From Macrocybe gigantea (Eukaryota > Basidiomycota > Agaricomycetes > Agaricales > Callistosporiaceae): 64,000 nt of DNA. Location of the stretch: the NCBI GenBank assembly GCA_011319805.1, contig SJRY01000226.1, positions 1-64,000 on the forward strand, in the 5' to 3' direction. The position numbers and the translations under genes were made by a program. The notes beneath the pieces were generated by a model. That model saw only the letters and a program-made list of their open reading frames with translations. It was not told where the DNA came from and ran no database searches. Below, piece by piece: positions 44,825-57,986 of the stretch (its first letter is position 1; each line of letters begins with the position of its first letter).

Positions 44825-46115
44825 TTACGACGTCGACTCTAATTGGGAAGGGGTATCCAGTTCCTTGATCCGTCCATCCAGGAGCTTTAGAACGGTATCG
44901 ATGCCAAACAAAACGCCCTCGTCGGGGCCTTGGCCGGGCGCGAGCCGAGTGTGTGCAAAGTCGATGAGCTTCACGATGAACGGCACGTTCGGCGGCGTGT
45001 CATCTTCGTCCTCATCTTCTTCCTCTTCATCGTCTTCTTCCTGCTCTTCGTCCGTCTGCCTCTCCCCTCTTGCGCTCCTCTCACACGCCTCCTCCGCATC
45101 CCTCGCATCTTCCTCCGCGAGCTCCCTCAGTCCCTCTTCCGCCCGCGTCCACTCTGCCTCGTAGACGATCAGGAGGCTCCCGCCGACGATCCTGACCTCG
45201 AGCTGCGCGAGCGCCGCGCGGATCTCTGCGACGTTTTTGCGGATCCCGTTCAGGATGGGAAGCAGAGTGGGAAGAGGAAGTCCGCTTGTCGATGTGGACG
45301 GCAGGCTGGGAGACGACGCATCCGGCTCTGTCTGCGGTTGGGTGTCCTTGGGGAGAGAGACGCCGACGGGGAAGAACCTCGCGATGCCGAGGGGCAGTTC
45401 GGAGGGTTTGATGGACTTGCCAAAGGATTTGGGAGTATTGACTGGCTGTCCCGTGATGTTGTCGTGTACCTGGAAAAAGTCGTTGGTAACTAGCAGGGAG
45501 GGTAAAAAGATGTAAGATGTCATTACTTGAAAGCCTGTCAGGCGAACGCCGGTCTCCAGCGAAGTCGTGTTGCGTGCAGTTTCAATCATGCGTGCGACTT
45601 TCTCTGGAGAAGCATCTTGGTCGTATAGCACTTTTCCAAGTTTGACATCAAGAATATTCGGTTTGAGGAACGAGTACGAGAGGTTCTCCAACACTACGGA
45701 TAGTATTTGAAGGAAACGAAAAAAAAAAAGTTAAGTACATCTGATCGAAGACGAGAACTAGATTCGGATACTCATCTTGATGCGGCGCGGGATCCTCCAC
45801 TTCCGCGATGGTGATAGCCTCCGGATCATGCTGCTCCTTCGTCTGCTCCATGGATTCCTCTAGTTTGCCCTCGAGCGTCAGCGTCCCTAGAAACTTTGGA
45901 ACGAACGGCCGAAGCGACTCGAAGCGCTGGTCCTGGTGCAAAAGCTGGTAGAAAGCTAGCTCTAATGGAAGCGCAGACTTGATGATGAGCGAGTTGTCCT
46001 CCGTCGTGAGCACGCCTGGATGACCGCCCACTTGCGTAGGCAACGGGTGCGCAGAGAGCGCTGGTAGTGGAACGAAAGGCTCTGGAGGTCCCGCTGTTTC
46101 TAGCGCGTCGGCCAT
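44825..46115 (-). CDS. Inositol polyphosphate multikinase (Arg82/IPMK family)
   Basis: Phosphorylates inositol trisphosphate stepwise to IP4/IP5 and acts in the nucleus. Starts at ATG 46115. After an N-terminal HPGVLTTEDNSLIIKSALP comes an intron (about 45700-45755), then LENLSYSFLKPNILDVKLGK with the catalytic PxxxDxKxG motif. GVRLTGFQ is joined over an intron (45470-45526) to VHDNITGQPV and TPKSFGKSI. SLLIVYEAEW and FIVKLIDFAHT carry the SLL and IDF motifs. Between the last two lies an Asp/Glu-rich insert of about 60 residues (44985-45110 region), typical in fungal enzymes. The splice at 45755 leaves a 1-nt phase problem, so that junction is uncertain. Confidence 0.88.
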
Positions 46116-46251
46116 GGTCGATGTTTGAGGGACAGCTGCGACGCTGCCTGCTCCCTTTGAATTGAAGTCGTTGGACAGGCCATCATGATCCTGGCGAAGC
46201 GGAAGCGGATAAACAAGGGCGGCCGATCTAATCTTATCTAATCAACGCCCC

Positions 46252-46548
46252 ATGTCCTTGAACCTCGACTACGACCACAATACTTACCTCGCCATTACGC
46301 TTTCCGGCGCGTCGCCTTACTACCATCACCCTGATGCGCTTTCGTCGGCCATTCATGGCTCTTTGTCACACGTTGGACAGGTCGGGCAGATGCAGGACGT
46401 CCAGCTTTTCGCTGTCCCGAATTTGGAATGGGAACACGTCAGCCAGGAAGTGTTGGATTCCCTTGGGAGGACGCGAGAGAATGGCGTTGTAAGAGTCGAT
46501 GTGCAGAAACCCGCTACTAGAGCCAAACGAGGAGGAGATGAGCTGTGA
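46252..46548 (+). CDS. Small hypothetical protein (98 residues)
   Basis: Single-exon frame starting with ATG and head-to-head with the IPMK gene (136 bp between start codons). The pattern YLAITLSGASPYY, DALSSAIHGSLSHVGQVGQM, DVQLFAVPNLEWEHVSQEVLDSL resembles the strand-helix layout of small RNase P/MRP subunits of the Pop5/Pop8 type, but the match is too weak to name it. The C terminus is basic. It could be a lineage-specific protein. Confidence 0.5.
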   Translation: MSLNLDYDHNTYLAITLSGASPYYHHPDALSSAIHGSLSHVGQVGQMQDVQLFAVPNLEWEHVSQEVLDSLGRTRENGVVRVDVQKPATRAKRGGDEL

Positions 46549-48447
46549 TTGTATCTCCTTTGCTGGCAGGGTCAGCGGAATGTGCTGTGAGTTCTATCTT
46601 GACTTGATCCAGCATAATTATTGTTCATCTCTTCGTTGTTATTCAAACTGTATATATACCGCAACTTTTGTGGCCCGTTGGATTTCATTCTTTGGTATAG
46701 CAACCATTCATGAACATGAATATACATACGTCTGCCGATCATGGCATCAATCAAAGAATGAGATTTGCAGAGTATGCGTTTGCACCCGGGAATTTGAACA
46801 TTTCACAGGCATAGGTCACGAGCATACGACGGAGGTGGAAGTGTTACAAAGGATCGTGCATTCAATAAACAAACGCGATTGCACCACAGGGTCTGTGGGT
46901 CGAGCGAAACATCAGCTAAGACTCGAACCAAAAAAAAAAAAGAGAGGACACGCCTCACGGATGCATTTCACTCTGAATTACTCAGGGGTCCATTGCCTGG
47001 GGATTGGGAACTCCCTCACGCTACCCTGACCTGGAGCCACCGAAATTTCATCCGAGTACATGATTCCATCACCGCCGCCATTGACAAAGTTCGTGGTCAG
47101 TACATGGCCATTTCTGCACGTTATAAAAAGCTTTCGGATAACTGAAGTGACGAATCCGAGTCATCAGCCAATGCAGCAGAAGAAGACAGCTTACATTTCT
47201 TGATTCCTCGGCACAGTTTGGTCATTTTCTCTTGTGGGGGGCAAACATGCTCGGGTTTTCACGCTTTTATGTGCTTTTCGCCATGGTCTAGATGCTATCT
47301 GGGGGGAACTCTACTGCATGTGCCACATGGTTGCAATGGCGCACTGCCGAGCCAGTTTTTACACCCGTTTCCCGTTCTCTACTGCACGGAGAAGGCCACG
47401 GGGCACAGGAATATCGGGACAGGAGAAGTTCATCCCGACACACCTTTGATTGATGAAACGACTGACATTGGGCAAGGGATCCATATTGCATGTGGTGCAT
47501 TCAAGTACGTGCTGTAACTGAGATGAGTTTTTTCTCCGCATCTCGATGGTATCCCAATGAAGCAGGATCACGAGAGTTGCGCATACATTCAAGTTCCAGA
47601 ATTTGGACTTGTGTCATGCGCGCGTCCTCAAGATGGTTGGGTGCATTGGAGTAGCCTACTAGTAATAATAGTGCCGGAAAACCACACCAAGAGTTGTGTG
47701 GGATTCTCAAGCATGTTGCGGGCATGTTACAGGTGTTCAAAATGCTGTTTTATAGAAACTGACGGCATACTTGTGAACTTTAGATTTACGATGATCAGAG
47801 AGAAGATGTCAGACTTGCCGCTTTGACCTTCACAGGTTTAATGACCTTATTAACATTTTGAGGCACTGCAGCATAGCACCATCCACTCTTATGTTCGGAT
47901 AAGGAATAAAATAGTCTCTTCAGCGCCCTACAGCTACAGCATTTCACGCTGCACTTATGTTTTCTTGCCTCGAGTCGCTACAATGCTCAGAGCCGAGGCT
48001 TTGCCATCTTTCTTACCTTTTCGGGGTAATTCCCACGTCATCACGTGCTATGTTGGTGCCTTATAAATACAGGCGAACCCGCACGCCCGACTTTTTTCTC
48101 ATCGCACCTTTTCGTCAAATTGCAGTCCACGGCCGTTCTTCATCTCTCAAGGCTGGATTGTGCCAATACAGGGCGCAGAAAAACGTTTTATCAGCGTATG
48201 GATGTCTTAGTGCCTGACTTTCACCAGTCGTTGCTTCATCGCGGTGCGAAGGGAGTGTGGCCGGCAGTTCGTACATTTTATCCTCGTTCGTCCTTCACTT
48301 GTATGTTTTAAAGGCTGGATCGATTGTCAAGCATATGCTGTCCGTTACAATGAAGATGCTGCAGGTCATAAATAAGGATCTACCCATGTAAAGGTCGTCT
48401 TCCGGAACAGGTGGATGCTACATACTCCACGATTTTCACCTGCAGTT
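46549..48447. other. Intergenic region, no supported gene
   Basis: Frames at 46879-47145 and 47200-47826 are short, overlapping and without motifs. There is an A run at 46931. No RNA gene could be folded by eye. Confidence 0.45.
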
Positions 48448-49890
48448 TCAGCGCTCTGAAACGATCCACGATCTCAGATCTGACTCCATGACAATGTTTG
48501 AACTCCAACGACGAAAGAGGTGCCCTCGCGCCTGGCGATCCACTGCCAAGTTGTACACAGGCGGCACAATTTCATCCGCAAAGCGCCACCAAATGTCTGC
48601 CATAGAATGGGTGACGAAAGAAAGATGCTTGAGTTTGGGACAGAGTATTTCACCTGAACCTGTCAGGACGTTTAAAATACCGTCGAAAGTGTTGTGAGCT
48701 GTCCTGATGCTTTCGAGATTCGATGTAGAGGACAGGAATCTCCGCAAGTGCCCACGGGGGAGGTCGTTCAATACGTCTGGGTTCAGCTCGAGCGCCGTGA
48801 GGCGCGACAGATCCAGGACGGGCTGGATGGAAGATAGGAAGGTTGTGCAGATGCTCGACGTGGTGCTGATGTTCAGAACTGACTCGGACGATTCGTCTGA
48901 CCAGGGCTGGGAGTTGGGCCGGAGCAGGCGAACGCACTGACGGGAGAGTCGGAGCGTGCCGATATTTGCGTGGTGCCAGTCGTAATTAGTGGGCAGGAGT
49001 GTTCGCAAGTCGTCGATCGTCGAGATGCATAATTGAATTCGTGTCGTTTGAGGGATGGATAATCGGGACAGGAGGGCGGCAATCACACTGTCTTTAACTG
49101 AGAGGATGAGATCTCGGAGGTGGGCAAGGGCTATGGGGGCCTGAAGCGCAGAGCTGCTTGGAAGAGAGAGAGATATTCCATCTAGACGGAGGTATTCCAG
49201 CATTGGGGAGAACTCGAAGATGGAAAGAAGCTGGTCAAAAGAAGGCGAGAATTCGGCTGTTAAGCCACGCAGCGAAAGGTGTGTGAGGCTACGGCACGAG
49301 TTCCAATGAACGGCAACGCAGTCCAGCACAAGTTTGCTGACCAGAGGTATGTCGATGTCCAGGACGAAATTGGTTGAAACTGGCGGGACTTTCAGGGATA
49401 AGTGCGTGAGGTTCGGGAGATGCGTGCCTATGCTGCTGAACAGATCGAGCATGTCGTCCGGAAAGAGGAAGACATCTATGGACTGCAACCTATCTGCATG
49501 CGACTGAAGGTTCCTCATAGAGAGTTTCAGCGGGGAAGCGGAGATGATGGAGATGGGGGCGCTCTTTGAGCGGATGAGGAACTCGTGGGCAAGACGCGTG
49601 TCGCAGAGGTCGATGCAGCGCCAGAGTCGAGTCGAACCGAGCGAGATTTGCCGCCATTTGCGGCACACTTGGGTGAAGGCGAGGCAGTTTTTGCGTTTCT
49701 GGTGCCCGTAGAGCCAAGAGATGCATATTTGAAAGACCTGCTCGAGCACTTCTGAGGGCAAGGCTGCGACAGGGATGAGTTCGTTGATGCTGCTTCGCAC
49801 AGCGGAGAGAGCGGCGGAAAGGTGCTGTTCCTCTGCTTGGAGGAGGCGAAGACGGCTTGCGTCGAGCATAAAGTGTGATGCGATGGTCAT
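48448..49890 (-). CDS. F-box protein with leucine-rich C-terminal part
   Basis: Intronless 480-residue frame with a true ATG. The N terminus is a short helix with SRLRLLQAEEQHLSAAL, then an F-box: IPVAALPSEVLEQVFQICI ... AFTQVCRKWRQISLGSTRLW. That is the SKP1-binding pattern of agaricomycete F-box proteins, which form large expanded families. The rest shows irregular leucine-rich repeats (LPNLTHLSLKVP, CRSLTHLSLRG, LSRLTALELNP, CPKLKHLSF), the likely substrate-recognition surface. It would act in an SCF ubiquitin ligase; the target is unknown. The gene is divergent from CIN1 with about 640 bp between starts. Confidence 0.88.
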   Translation of the reverse strand: MTIASHFMLDASRLRLLQAEEQHLSAALSAVRSSINELIPVAALPSEVLEQVFQICISWLYGHQKRKNCLAFTQVCRKWRQISLGSTRLWRCIDLCDTRLAHEFLIRSKSAPISIISASPLKLSMRNLQSHADRLQSIDVFLFPDDMLDLFSSIGTHLPNLTHLSLKVPPVSTNFVLDIDIPLVSKLVLDCVAVHWNSCRSLTHLSLRGLTAEFSPSFDQLLSIFEFSPMLEYLRLDGISLSLPSSSALQAPIALAHLRDLILSVKDSVIAALLSRLSIPQTTRIQLCISTIDDLRTLLPTNYDWHHANIGTLRLSRQCVRLLRPNSQPWSDESSESVLNISTTSSICTTFLSSIQPVLDLSRLTALELNPDVLNDLPRGHLRRFLSSTSNLESIRTAHNTFDGILNVLTGSGEILCPKLKHLSFVTHSMADIWWRFADEIVPPVYNLAVDRQARGHLFRRWSSNIVMESDLRSWIVSER

Positions 49891-50530
49891 GACACACTCT
49901 CTTTCTGTTGCTTCTTCCTCTCTGAAAGGTGTGTGGCTGAACTTGTCAAGGTCGTCAGCTGGTAGTTCGGCTAGGGTTGGTCACAGTACCACACGCGGGG
50001 CACGCGGCAAGGGATACTGCTTTATTACGGTCTTGGGGGAAACACGGGGCCTTTGAGGACCAGTTGCACCGCACAGAACTCCTTCTCCGGATACCAGATA
50101 AAATCCGGCAAGCGAAGGCTGACAGGTGGTATTTGGCGACCTCGAGTTGCATGTCCTTTTATGCAAAAGATTGATGCATATCCCTCCGATAGAAATGAGG
50201 GCCCATGTGCCTTTAACTTGAAGCAATATATTGTGGTTACCGTGATGAGCAGCGACGAGAGCAGTTGCTCCGTCTGGGTCTGATGGAGCAGCTCATCAAT
50301 TTTGGCATTTCCGAGAATTGTTTTCTTGCTAAAATAGCGGCCATTCCGCTGTTTAAATTTCCTGGCATATTCCGCAACACAATACTATGACTTTGGCGCG
50401 TAGATGACCGAGTAAGAGGGAGAAAGCGGGACTGGATGAAGGTATCGGATTAATGGGCCCATTTTGGGTGTTGCGCAGTCGGGCTTTGAAAACATCAGTG
50501 CGCTCACGTCGTCCTTGTACCCAAACCACC

Positions 50531-53500
50531 ATGTCCCAGTGGGGTCAGACCCAACCGGGCTACCAGTATCCCCTCCAAACGGGCTTTCAGGGGACCGCTG
50601 TTCCCCAGTTTCAGCAGCAGAATCCACAATTCCAACAACAGCAGCCTCAGTTCCAGCAACAGGTACCTCCAGGCGGCCCCGCTGGCTTTGGAAATGCACC
50701 GCTGCTGGCCCAGCCGACGGGCTTCCAGCCGCAACAACAGCAGCGCCTGCAGGGTTTCCAGCAGCAACCCCAACAGACCGGATTCCAGCCTCAGCCAAGT
50801 GGGTTCCTCCAAGCTCAACCTACCGGTTTTGCGCCTGGCTTCCAGCAGCAGCAAGCCCGACCCTTGCCTGCTGTTCCGCCCGTCCCACCCATACCGCCCG
50901 TTCCTTCCATCCCTCCACAGTTCCAGCAACAACAGCAGTTGCCGAATCAGGCATCCAGTCTGCTTGGCCCGCCCCAAGGCAATCGTTCCCTTCTCAGCGC
51001 ATCGCAGGGGATCACAGCCCCCTCGCTCGTATCCCAACCCACGGGCTTTCCCGGGCGACCGGTTGGCGGGCCTCTCGTGGCTCAGCCGACAGGATACGTC
51101 GACCCTCGGCTTCAGATGATGTCGACAACTTTCATGCCTGTCAACAACACCTCATTCGGCGCAGCACCCCAACTTGCCCCCAGCCGCAATTTAATTTGCA
51201 ACAGTCGTTCCAGCAGCATAATCGGACGACGAGGGGCAATGCATCACAACCTATGCCATGGGCTTTGACCAAAGCGGAGAAAAAACAGTATGATAATATA
51301 TTCAGATCATGGGACGCGCAAGGCACAGGTTTCATCAGCGGACAGACGGCGCTTGAGGTTTTTGGCGCTAGCGGATTGCCGAAAGAGGATCTGGCTCGCA
51401 TATGGTGAACATAACTATCACTAGCTTTTGATAATTCCACTCATCATGATACGACAGGACTCTGGCTGATGTTGATGATCGTGGCAAACTTAATATTGCT
51501 GAATTCCATGTGGCTATGGGTCTCATTTATCGAAGTATGTCACATTTCTTCTCTGATTTTTCCATCGCACGCAAACAATTTTCGATCAAGGGTTGAGTGG
51601 GATGCCAATTCCAGACCAGCTCCCTTCTGAATTGGTTCCACCGTCTGCACGAGACCTCGACAACTCCGTGGACATTCTGAAAGACCTGTTGAAAAACGAA
51701 TCACGCAATCGCTCGCCTTCAAATCTTGATGCCCCCGTTTCGCGATTAAAGAGCCGCTCATTTAACAGTTCTTCGTCCTCCATCGAGTCTGGCCGCGATG
51801 CCACTATATATAAGCACAACGACAGCGAGCCTCCTGGAGGTTTCTACCATCCACGTTCCCGGCATATCGACCGCGATAGTGTCCGGTCGAAAGCTGACGA
51901 AGATAATCCGGCTGCTGATTTGCAGGAAATGAAACGCATGCTAGCTAACACAGCCACTATGCTAGAGAAAAGTGCGGAGGCGGATGCCGCTCGTACAGCA
52001 GAGGACGAGGTACTTGAAAGAGAAATGGAAGAAATGAGGTATCGCGTGAAACGCCTGAATGAGGACCTGGAATATGTCAGCCGCCCGCCAAGGTCGATCG
52101 CAAAAGACCAGGAGAAGAGGAAACTTGAACGAGAGCTCATGTCGCTCATGCACGAACGTATTCCCGAACTAGAGAAAAAGATTAAAGATCGGGAAGAGCG
52201 CAGAGAAAGAGAGAAGAGGCAGTGGATCCGCGATCGCGACAAGGCCAATGAACGGTTTGGGCGGTTTGATGTCAGAGATGACGATTCATTGCGACGTTAC
52301 GATGACTATGATCGAGACCGCCCGTACTCTCGCGGCGCATATGACAGGGATAGGGATCGAGACAGAGCTTGGGAAAGGGATAAGGATATGGATCGTGACA
52401 GTTATCGTCGCTCTGAACGCTCTCGTTCCCGCGAGAGAGAGCGTGAGCGACCCCTTCCCCGCCACGACAGCGTTCGCCCCCTCCCCCGCCTGCAATGGCC
52501 TCAGCCAGCCTGATCCGTGACCCGCCTCCGGCACCCTCTCCTCCCAAGACGCCTGCTCCCATGAAGAACATGACCCCTGAAGAGCGCAAGGCCTACGCAC
52601 AGGAGCAGGCTCGACGCCGCATTGAGGAGCGCAAGGCGGCTCTGGGCATTGTCGCGCCCTCGTCCCCATCGCCTGCGCCTGCCATAGACGCGAGTGTTGA
52701 AGATAGATTGCAGCAAGAGAAGAGGGAAGCGGAGGAGAAAGCTCGTCAAGCTGAGAAGCAGGCCGAAGAGAGGGAGCGGCTAAGGAGAGAGAGGCTTGAG
52801 AGCGAGATGGTCCTGAAAGGCGGGAAGAGCACGCCTTCGCCAACCTCGACGGCAAATCCGCCTGTTCCAACGCCCACAACGAAGACGCCGACAGCAGCGC
52901 CTCCTGCACCTACACCCACTCCACGGATAGCGCCCCCAGCTCCCAAGCGTGCACCTGCCCCTCCGCCACCGAGAAATCCTCGTACGCCGCCTGCGCCTCC
53001 TTCAGCCCGCCAAACTCCAGCCACGCCACCTGCAACTAAGACTGCTCCGACATTTTCTGCTGTCAAAGCGGCACCTGCCATAGATCCAGAGGATGAGGCC
53101 CTGCGTGCGCGCGAAGAGGCCCTGCGCAAACAGCGCGAGGAGCGATTGGAGAAGATTCGCAGATTAGAGAGAGAGGAGGAGGAGGCTAGATTAGAGGAGC
53201 AAAGGAAGCAGGAAGAGGCGGCTGCAAAGGCGGAAGAGGAGCGAAGGCAGGCCAAAGCGCGTGAAGAGCGTGCGGCGAGGATCCGACAGATGGAAGCTGA
53301 GGAGGAGGCTGCGAGGATCGAGGAAGAAAAGTACCAGGCACGACTCCATGCGCTCAAGACCAAGACTTCGCAGAATTTTGCGCCTCCCAAAGCACCCAGC
53401 CCTCCTCCAGCCCCAAAGGCTCCTACCCTACCCCTGGTTGTTACCCAAGCTCCTCCTGCACCTCCCGCACCGACGCCCACCGTGGATACATCCAAGTCTA

Positions 53501-56500
53501 CTAATCCTTTTAGTCGTCTCATTAATCAGAGTGGAGCGGCATCGCAACCCGCTACTCCTGCTGTCTCTTCTGCCGCTACAACCAGCACTAATCCGTGGGC
53601 TCGGGCTCAGACTGCACCTCCGCCCACAACCAAGAGCCCCGGCCCTAAACCATATAACACGGCCCTTCATCTATAGAAGACGACTGGGATGATATCAAGG
53701 AAAACGAAGAGGACGACAGCAGCGAGGATGAGCTTGCAGGACGTGGTAAACGTGAGGATATTGCAAGACAGCTATTCGGTGGCATCCTGCCGAGCAGTCG
53801 ACCGCAGTCGACTGGCCCTAGCGGAGGAAGCAAGCCGACCTCTCCTTCTCCTGTTCAGTCGCCGTCTGCTGTAGCCATGGCCACAGCGGTGGGAGCGCCG
53901 CCACCGCCACCTCCCCCGCCTTCGGCCCCAGTCGCTCCTGCGGTCATCGCACCGGTTCCCGTCTCGGCGCCTGGAGACCGGAGCGATTTGCTGCGTTCGA
54001 TTCAGGGAGGCGCGAAGCTCCGCCCCACGAAAACTGTTGACAAGAGTGGCCCACAAGTCTCTGGGCACGTACTAGGTGACAGCACCCCACCGACGCACAT
54101 CAATGCGGCTCCTCGCGCCCCGTCTCCTCCCGCTCCTGCGCGGGCTCCGGAACCCGCACCGCTGTCTCGTAACGATCCTAGCTCCGATTCGAGCAACAGA
54201 CAATCTGTGGGATGGTTCGCCGACCGTGCTGCAGACGCGGGAGCATTCGTACAACGCTTGCCTTCGACAAATGAGGAGGAGGAAGAAGATTATGTGTCAA
54301 TTGCACCTATTCCTGCCATTCATGTCGAGGAAGCATCCGGCGGATCGGCGCATGATCCTATGGCAGATATTAATCACAGTACCGGTGAGTCCTGATTTCT
54401 TCGGTTTTATTGCCCAGTGATGTATTGCTGACATTCCGTTTTTATAGAGTATCGCGTCCGATCTCTGTTTGCCTATGAGAGCAACGAACCGAACGATCTT
54501 GGTACGTGATTACAATTTGCAGTTTAATCCTTGCTCTGACGAACGCTTAGCATTCGGCGAAAACCTCGTTCTCACTGCGCATCCATCGAAGACTGATGGT
54601 GACTGGTGGTATGGCACATTGGTTACGACTGGAAAGTCTGGGTTGTTCCCGAAAACTTATGTCGAGATTGTCAAACCTGGTACGTAACATGGTACCCCTT
54701 CATCTACACACATTGATGAAATTCATCGGTTGTCGTAGTCAAAGCAAAGGCACTTTATACTTACACAGGCAATAACGCGGATGAACTGCCTTTTACCGAA
54801 GGCGATGAACTCAGTATAATTGACAAGAGCGACAGTGAGTGGTGGAAGGCGGAGCAAGGAGGCGTTGTGTTCATCGTCCCCGCGACGTACCTGGAGGTCG
54901 TTGAGGGTTAGTGGACTCCTATCCCTTGAGTCTCCTTTTTGTTTACCTGTATAGATAATTAGGCTAAAATGTTCCCTTTTTTGCTTCATTTACACCTACT
55001 GCCATTCATTCGAAATACAACCTGAACTGTCGGAAAATGCATCATGTTTCATTCGTCCGTTGGTTATCAGTCCCGTCTGACGAACCCATCGATATTCCTA
55101 ATGGAGCAAATGTAAGCCCTGGTGGAGCCACCGATTCTGTCCAGCACGGAGACCTCCATTCACGGGTTGAAAGCGGCGGTTCGTTGAGCGATTTAGACAA
55201 CGAAGACATCGGAGACATGAGTCTCGCTGAGAGCGGCGATGATTCTGACAACTCCGACTATCTGTCGTTCGATGAGAGCGATGACGATCAGTATCCTGAG
55301 ACGAAAGCGGAACGCGAGACTCGTGCTCACGAGCGCCAATTGGTCCTCCAGGCGGCAGGCCTCATCCTCGCTCAAGATGACAAGCCACCCGCGTCGGTCA
55401 TCCGCGCCAGAAGCATCAAACGCCGCCCACCCCCGCGGCTCCGCACAGATCATCGACGATCTCGACTGCATCGTCTATGAAAGATCTTCCACCCGTTCCG
55501 GCATCGTCTGATGCCGAAGGAGTGCCGGGCGTGGATCCCGAGGCTGAAGAGCCTGTCGATCATGCTCAGCGCCTGGATGATGCCTATGCGCGTTACGAGG
55601 CGTTCAGGAATTCTCAGCTCCAGTCCAACAGGCTGTCCGTTGCCTCCGTGGACACGATTCCTTCCCCTACGGGTTCGACGTTCTCGACGTCCACGACGGC
55701 GAGTCCCGCAGCTCCGTCAAAGGAGGGTGATCACCGGACTTACTCTCATCTCTTGAGTTTCCTGGGTAGAAGCAAGACCCCTGAAGGTGAGCGAAGATCC
55801 ACGGCGAACCTCAGCATCTCGGGGCCCATCACATCCGCGGAGGATTCGAACCATGCCGCCTTTGGAAGTGTAAGTCCAATTTTAGCCCCTTCGTCTGATG
55901 GCAGCCTGAGATGCTCTTCAGTCATGGGCTAGCCTAGTGGACAAGACAGCTCTTGACGGCATTCCAGTCGACGAGAGACGTAGGCAGGAGGTAGGATCGT
56001 GAGTTCGCCTTTATGGTCTTGGCCGTAACGAGCATATATCTAGGCGATTTTTGAGCTCATCAATACCGAGACAGCCTATGTCCGCGATCTGCAGCTCATT
56101 GTGGAGGTAATCGTGAACTGAATAATCGGCTTTATGGAGAATGACAATGGTGCAATAGATATTTTATTCTAGCATAGTGCCGTTGCTCTCTCAGAAAGAA
56201 GTCACGGTCATTTTTGCGAACATCGAGGACATTCTACTCACCAATACGGTGAAACTTCCTCTGTTGATGTCCATGTCGTTTCTGACTCGCTTACCCCGAT
56301 TTATCAGGCATTTTTGAGCTCCTTGGAGGAAAGGCAGAAGGAATGTCGCCTTTACATTGACAAGATTGCGGACGTGCTTCTGGATCACCTTCCTCAAATG
56401 AAGGCGTACACGGTGAGGTCTTGCCGCAGCACAGAGACCCGGGTGCCTTACATCTTGATCAGCAATATTGTGTGAATCAGGCGACTGCGATAAAAGTCCT

Positions 56501-57609
56501 CGCCTCGCTGAGGGAATCGAAACCAGAGCTCGCCGCCCATCTCCAGGTGAGATCTCCTAGGAAATCCGGTTCAAAGTCTAGTCTTCGAAGGTGACGCTAA
56601 CTAACAATAATGCTTCGCAGAGTCTGAGGGATGATCCGGCTGTTCGAAATCTAGATCTGTCGAGTTATCTTCTTGTTCCCAGTGCGTTTTCTATCGAGTG
56701 TACTGGCAACTTGTTAGGGTTTGACAAACGCGTCCCCCAAAAGTGCAACGAATCACTAGATACCCTTTGCTGATCAAACAGGTTAATATTCAATCTCGCG
56801 TAATTCGAAATACAAGCTCATCAACCCCCACAGATACTACATCATACCAATTCTGAAGAGGAGAAGAAGAGGATCACATACGCTCTAGAGACCTCCGAAA
56901 AACTGCTGGAATATGTCAATGAGGCTATTCGAGATCAAGAAGGTCGTGAGACTCTCAAGGCCATCTCGAAAAAACTATGGATTGGACAAGGGTGAGTATT
57001 TCCCAGGTGACCCATTCAAAATCCCGACGAAGGTGGTGACCGGGCGTCTTGTTAAAGCCATCTAGATCTCTCCGCTCCAACTCGCTACATGGGCGAGCGG
57101 AAATTGATCAAGGAAGGACTGTTGGCCAAAACAAAGAGCGGGCGCAAGCTATACGCGTTCCTGTGCAGCGATATTCTCGTCCTCACAGACGCGAGCTTGA
57201 AAACGCTATATAAAATGGTGAGAGCCCGCGAAGCGCGGGAAGTGGAGCCTGTCGCACAACGCGATCTGACACAACTATCTGGCAGCCGATTCCCTTAACC
57301 CAGGTCAAGGTCAAAGAAGTTCACCCAGGCAGAGGTCGGTCCTCTAACATCAATAACTATCTCATAATGGTTGACCCCAGCCCCACCCAGAAGATACCAC
57401 TTTCCAGATTACCCAGGCCTATCCACGGGAGGTGATTCGATCTCGCTGAAAGCGGCTACCCATCGTGAAAGCCAAGGTACGCGTTCTTCCTTGCCAAATC
57501 GGTCACGTCGCCCTGACGTTCGATATTAGCGTGGGTGCATGAAATAGAGTACGCGAGCCGTCGATGCCGCCACGCTGAAGACCGAGCAGCTCGAAAGCAA
57601 AGGAAATAA
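50531..57609 (+). CDS. CIN1: Intersectin-type endocytic scaffold with RhoGEF (Cryptococcus Cin1-like)
   Basis: Couples clathrin endocytosis to actin and Cdc42/Rho signalling. Order: Gln/Pro-rich N terminus with QPTGF repeats; one EH domain (about 51260-51600; FRSWDAQGTGFISGQTALEVF, ADVDDRGKLNIAEFHVAM); charged coiled coils (51900-52240, 52690-52810, 53090-53370); Pro-rich stretches; a WH2 motif (LLRSIQGGAKLRPTK, ~53990); two SH3 domains (54453-54685, 54738-54908); a DH domain (56045-56995; ELINTETAYVRDLQ, MQRITRYPLLIKQ); and a PH domain (57070-57600; AWVHEIEYASRRC). At least 12 introns interrupt the 3' half. Frame breaks lie at 51177-51181, 52477-52487, 53625-53670, 55430-55434 and 57428-57430, mostly C or G runs, and are probably sequence errors. 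The stop is TAA at 57607-57609. Cryptococcus Cin1 has this same SH3-DH-PH end and a short splice form lacking it. Confidence 0.92.
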
Positions 57610-57986
57610 TGCTCATGCTTGATATCTGTTATTCTGATTCGGAATGCTGGACGACGAATCTCTTGGATCTTTTAGACTTAGATTTACTTTCCTTTCATCG
57701 TGGACTTTTAGGGGGTGGGGACAATTGGGGCACCGTGTTCGCCGTGTCGGATAGCTTTTGCTAGTCTACAATTCTTTTTTTTTCCATCTTGGACTCTTGT
57801 AATGTATATGAATTGGTTACCCCTCACAAATGAATGGTTCCCCAGCCACGGGACCGAGGTAGCCGAGGGCCGTACTCAGCACCGGGTCAGAGAGATAGCC
57901 GGTCAAATGGACCCGACATGCCGCTTAAAAGGTCACCTCTTCCTCAAGTCTGAACGCTGCACCGTCTCTACGTCTACTCTTCTTCC

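Noticed and set aside
52746..53522. 258-residue minus-strand ORF inside CIN1
   Set aside because: Low-complexity antisense of the Pro/Glu-rich coiled-coil region.
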